Shown piece by piece: positions 37,801 to 39,690 of a stretch of 39,690 bases of DNA; positions within the stretch are counted from its first letter, which is position 1, and each line of letters begins with the position of its first letter. Under the pieces are notes generated by a model. That model did not search any database, had not been told where the DNA came from, and was given only the letters and a program-made list of their open reading frames with translations. The translations under genes were made by a program, and so were the position numbers. The stretch lies in IMG/VR virus record IMGVR_UViG_3300038311_000052, positions 1 to 39,690 of that record. One strand, given 5' to 3'. Origin of the DNA: a virus.

Positions 37801-38623
37801 CAGGTCTCTTCTCTACTGTAAGGTTGCACAAGTCTACAACCTTTTGTGTGTTGGATATGGCTTCTTCTATCTCTGAGTTGGAGAGGATGGCTTGGCGGCG
37901 GAAGGCTGCTTTCATTTCCTCTTCGCTTCGCAAGTAGAGTTCATCTGTGTCAAACCTGAAGCGATCAGTATCATTCCATCGCTTCTTAAACTGGATGGCC
38001 AGAAGTACTTCTTGTGACACTGAGTGCTCCCTCTTCACGTAGTGGCAGTCATTTGTGGCAACCAAATCTCCGCCATAATTCCTCTTCAGCTGTAGTACCA
38101 GCTTGTTCATCTCTTTTTGCGGGTCAAAGATCAGTGGCATCACCTCAAGAAATATTGGCACACCCCACTGCCGCAGCTCCCGATATATCTGGACTCCACC
38201 TTCCATCTTCAAGAAGGAAAAACTACAGCCGGTGAGGATGGCTATCCCTTCGGCATGCTCATAGAGCAGGTCTGGGTCGATGCGCGGCCGCTTGTAGAAT
38301 CCCTGTGTGTTAGCATAGGTAAGCATCTTCAGGCAGTTCTCAAAGCCTTTCTCATTCCGGCACAGTATGGTCATATGCCACCGGTTAGTATTTTCCTTGT
38401 CTACCATATTCGGCACAATGTAGGCTTCGAACCCCAGCACCGGCTTCAAACCTGCATCCTTACAGGCTTTCTGCCATTTAATCACTCCATCCATATTGCC
38501 GTGATTGGTGAGGCCGATAGACTTCATGCCCAGTTCTACAGCTCGTGCACAAAAGTCTTCAGCCTTCCCCATCCCATCTAACTGTGAATACTGATCATGA
38601 ATGTGAAGATGAGTAAATGCCAT
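34880..38623 (-). CDS. dnaE: DNA polymerase III alpha fused to family-4-like uracil-DNA glycosylase
   Basis: ATG 38623 has GGAGG upstream and a TGATG overlap with the HAD gene. The 1247-residue chain starts with a PHP domain (FTHLHIHDQYSQLDG, IGLTNHGNMDG, VLGFEAYI, TNDCHYV). The C-family polymerase core follows: MCGPGRGSVGGSLVAYCLG, the catalytic LPDIDMDFED, a third aspartate in GLMKLDVLGLNALTVL, and GVFQFGSESM. After a probable OB region, the last ~197 residues are a family-4-like uracil-DNA glycosylase: CKLCSLRRQ, MIVGEAPGRQEDRQG, TCKCWPSETRTPKKPEI, KTCRKWL and VHPAMVL. Four cysteines spaced as in Fe-S enzymes are present. The usual tau- and clamp-binding tail is not evident. Confidence 0.92.
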   Translation of the reverse strand: MAFTHLHIHDQYSQLDGMGKAEDFCARAVELGMKSIGLTNHGNMDGVIKWQKACKDAGLKPVLGFEAYIVPNMVDKENTNRWHMTILCRNEKGFENCLKMLTYANTQGFYKRPRIDPDLLYEHAEGIAILTGCSFSFLKMEGGVQIYRELRQWGVPIFLEVMPLIFDPQKEMNKLVLQLKRNYGGDLVATNDCHYVKREHSVSQEVLLAIQFKKRWNDTDRFRFDTDELYLRSEEEMKAAFRRQAILSNSEIEEAISNTQKVVDLCNLTVEKRPVLLPKVVVPHYKHLPEDEQIMELALDGLRVKALKHPSIAHNFDTYEERVVEELEHIIPLGFSRYFLIVWELINWCKANDIMCGPGRGSVGGSLVAYCLGITMVDPLKYDLVFSRFISPARIDLPDIDMDFEDRKRHLIREHLEELYGSNNVVGVSTFARMKGKAAIRSVARVFDVPIMDVSRACDCIVTRSGGDIRADFTIEDAFSAFEDGRKFKEKYPQVTKIAMELEGQISNSGQHAAAMCVSAEDLRLGKNANYVQRKGGVLCCNWEKEDAEYMGLMKLDVLGLNALTVLSECLKMIEENHGVDVDLETLPMDDPKVFEQFSQGNNTGVFQFGSESMIKICRDIGIEDFEAVIALNALHRPGCLRSGLVNTYEKRKHGKEPTTYLNDFVKRLTQETYGIILYQEQIMRMLYELGGFPWKVADAVRKVVSKSKGVEKIMEFEQQFVDGCLEKGTLGEADARKLFDDLKYFGNYGFNKAHAAEYAYIAYWQMWLKVHYPAEFIIAQLSVGVDSKSAQYLEEARRLGLKIAMPQINFSDGIMWKAMPNKKDTLLIPLKEIKGVGQVAVDAIMEEREKGEFDGYADFERRVDKRKCNAKVRRLLADCKAFSMTTECEHLSEAELEQLSVLFNFRLSNDPQYKFRKVMARLREFFAIDDLKSVADHGGTSKDLHFYFGEIERLVIGYRENLASDSKGSMGGVYCYLKDDTDFLMHIFTTPLYKRRKEEIEHCQNQWLLSLANFPHKDTAIQGQDCWFGDEILAGELNGLGLEMATKPKKFSKDLIREMEKCKLCSLRRQASQVVLPSQGDANIMIVGEAPGRQEDRQGIGFIGDSGELLWRALAEYGMDRSYFHITNTCKCWPSETRTPKKPEIKTCRKWLLEEAQTVQPFLILGLGNQARFSMVGEESGITEACGKTQWSDEWNCWICWCVHPAMVLRSPDNKELFDIGIDNFARKVMMLGFGEFFDNGKHLKP

Positions 38624-39108
38624 CACTTCCTCCACCAGACCTTAAAGTTTTCAATTCTCTCCAGCGTGTCAGACCAGTCTCCTCTGAAGGGGATGTTGCG
38701 GTCATCGATGTAGATATCAGCAAGAACTTTTGTAGGGCTCAACTCCAGGCGGATGTTGTCGGGATTGTGGTTGATGTAGTCATATGGGATCTCCCACTTG
38801 TGGAGATATTCGCGGATCTGTAGTACTTCTGACCTGGTGGTGTTGATGATTATGGTGTGGCCTCTCTGCTTGAGAAGAGTTATGGAGAGTGCGGCACCGG
38901 GGATGGGCGGCTCAAACACTCCCTTGCCCATCCACCCGCTGTAGCTGTTGATAACACCATCGAAGTCAATGGCTATTGTCTTCGGCCTTGAAGACTTTCC
39001 TGCCGCCACTTGGAGCTTGGTGCACTCCTCATCCATACAAAATGGGCCTTCATCAGGGTCCGCATGAAAACAATGGCGCGGGCAAGATGTGTCGTAGCAC
39101 TCAATCAT
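38623..39108 (-). CDS. HAD-superfamily phosphatase with N-terminal Cys cluster
   Basis: A 161-residue protein, AAGGAGATAAAAG before ATG 39108. HAD motifs are present: TIAIDFDGVINSYSGW (DxD nucleophile), HTIIINTTRSEVLQIREYL (motif II Thr), and PTKVLADIYIDDRNIPF (Lys and the DD of motif IV). The first 40 residues hold five cysteines (CYDTSCPRHCFHADPDEG, then CMDEEC), a probable zinc module. Small phage HAD proteins of this type may act on deoxynucleotides or DNA 3'/5' phosphates. Being co-translated with the polymerase, it could act in nucleotide supply or DNA end processing. Confidence 0.82.
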   Translation of the reverse strand: MIECYDTSCPRHCFHADPDEGPFCMDEECTKLQVAAGKSSRPKTIAIDFDGVINSYSGWMGKGVFEPPIPGAALSITLLKQRGHTIIINTTRSEVLQIREYLHKWEIPYDYINHNPDNIRLELSPTKVLADIYIDDRNIPFRGDWSDTLERIENFKVWWRK

Positions 39109-39182
39109 CTTTTATCTCCTTGGAGAAGAGTTGAGAGGATCTTTTCTACTTACTATTTAATTAGGGAGAAGTAAAGCTGTTT
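39109..39182 (-). other. Gap before the HAD-polymerase genes
   Basis: A 74-base gap with an AT-rich middle (CTAATTAAATAGTAAG on the minus strand). A weak TTTACT and TAAGTA pair at 17 bases could be a promoter for the HAD-polymerase genes, but neither box is strong. The ribosome site AAGGAGATAAAAG ends the gap. No open frame is present. Confidence 0.25.
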
Positions 39183-39690
39183 CTATTGGCCGCCTGTCAT
39201 ATCTAAAGTGTGGCCAGTCACATAATCCGGCATATTGATCAGCTTCAAAACTGCTTCGGCAACTTCTTCTCTGGTAGTCCAACGGTGCATCGGGACAAGG
39301 CTTTTGGCGTACTTCTCTGCTTGGTTGCCGCCCCAGCCACGAAGGTCCAGCACTTGCTGGTTTGTCCTATGGGACATCTCTGTATCTTCAATAAGGCCTG
39401 GAGCAATAGCATTCACAATTACTGTAGGGGCCAGCTCCCGTGCCATAACCTTAGTGAGATGAGAGAGGCCAGCTTTGCTTGCGCAGTAGGCAGAGGTGCA
39501 CCGTTGGGCCACCCGATACGTCTGAGAGGAAATGTTGATGATTCGGATTGAACGATATATTGGTGATGCAGGCTGGTAGTTGCGCACTAAGGCATCCACT
39601 ACCATCAAAGGCCACTTCAGGTTCTTGTCGATGATGTCGAAATGTTCTTTCCCCAGCGTACCGATCCACCCCAGCTTATTGATGCCAAAA
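39183..39690 (-). CDS. Short-chain dehydrogenase/reductase (5' end outside window)
   Basis: The frame is open to the right edge, so the gene begins beyond it and 168 C-terminal residues are visible. They contain SDR landmarks: FGINKLGWIGTLGKEHFD with the NAG-like strand region before it, ISSQTYRVAQRCTSAYCASK with active-site Ser and the YxxxK pair, NAIAPGLIEDTEM, and the C-terminal YVTGHTLDMTGGQ. The Rossmann GxxxGxG is expected upstream. SDRs are rare in phage replication operons; this one may act on a nucleotide sugar or modified base precursor, but the substrate cannot be read from sequence. Confidence 0.85.
   Translation of the reverse strand, partial: FGINKLGWIGTLGKEHFDIIDKNLKWPLMVVDALVRNYQPASPIYRSIRIINISSQTYRVAQRCTSAYCASKAGLSHLTKVMARELAPTVIVNAIAPGLIEDTEMSHRTNQQVLDLRGWGGNQAEKYAKSLVPMHRWTTREEVAEAVLKLINMPDYVTGHTLDMTGGQ

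Noticed and set aside
1-39690. tRNA genes, CRISPR arrays and insertion sequences
   Set aside because: No cloverleaf, regularly spaced repeats or transposase was seen on either strand by eye.

Overview
The window is a contiguous piece of a tailed double-stranded DNA bacteriophage genome (or prophage) with a long, probably siphovirus-type tail. The evidence is a syntenic series running from scaffold and major capsid through head-tail connectors, tail terminator, tail tube, a frameshifting tail chaperone and a TP901-type tape measure to distal tail proteins, a tip/hub protein and adhesins, then a lysis region. The opposite strand carries a replication and recombination operon. Signal peptides, an amidase endolysin and GGAG ribosome sites fit a bacterial, probably Gram-negative, host. 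A deltaproteobacteria-like host is possible from the style of the fibronectin-III protein, but that is only an inference. No integrase, terminase, portal, tRNA or CRISPR array lies inside the window.

Layout, plus strand (1-23058). 1-1639: end of a head-region metallopeptidase and a small unknown. 1640-1859: an intergenic leader that can fold. 1860-7040: scaffold, capsid, candidate decoration protein, an exported protein, connectors and tail terminator. 7037-8934: a methyltransferase and a two-domain glycosyltransferase inserted into the tail operon. 9066-12743: tail tube, a structured RNA, the gpG/gpGT frameshift pair and the tape measure. 12745-19000: a visibly AT-richer tip/adhesin module with two tandem Dit-like paralogues, a hub, and a LamG protein. 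19000-23058: membrane proteins, a stand-alone response-regulator receiver, an amidase, a secreted fibronectin-III protein, a lipoprotein-like protein and a permuted papain-like enzyme.

Layout, minus strand (39690 down to 23033). Genes run in order: a partial SDR oxidoreductase, a HAD phosphatase, a bacterial-type DNA polymerase III alpha fused at its C-terminus to a family-4-like uracil-DNA glycosylase, an unknown, a gp32-like single-strand binding protein with a Cys-rich tail, a UvsX/RecA recombinase, a 5' nuclease and a PD-(D/E)XK nuclease. Next come the N-terminal half of SbcC/Rad50 ending at the zinc hook, SbcD/Mre11, small genes, a coiled-coil protein, a winged-helix protein and the C-terminal half of SbcC/Rad50. 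The operon ends with about ten small genes, several of them zinc-ribbon proteins. Together this is a T4-style recombination set (SSB, recombinase, Mre11/Rad50, flap nuclease, candidate resolvase) coupled to a C-family polymerase.

Most notable: the DnaE-uracil glycosylase fusion, the Rad50 split at the hook, a textbook -1 frameshift site with its downstream stem, a receiver domain inside the lysis region, a 24-bp perfect palindrome over a ribosome site, and a three-way-junction RNA before the tail chaperone gene.
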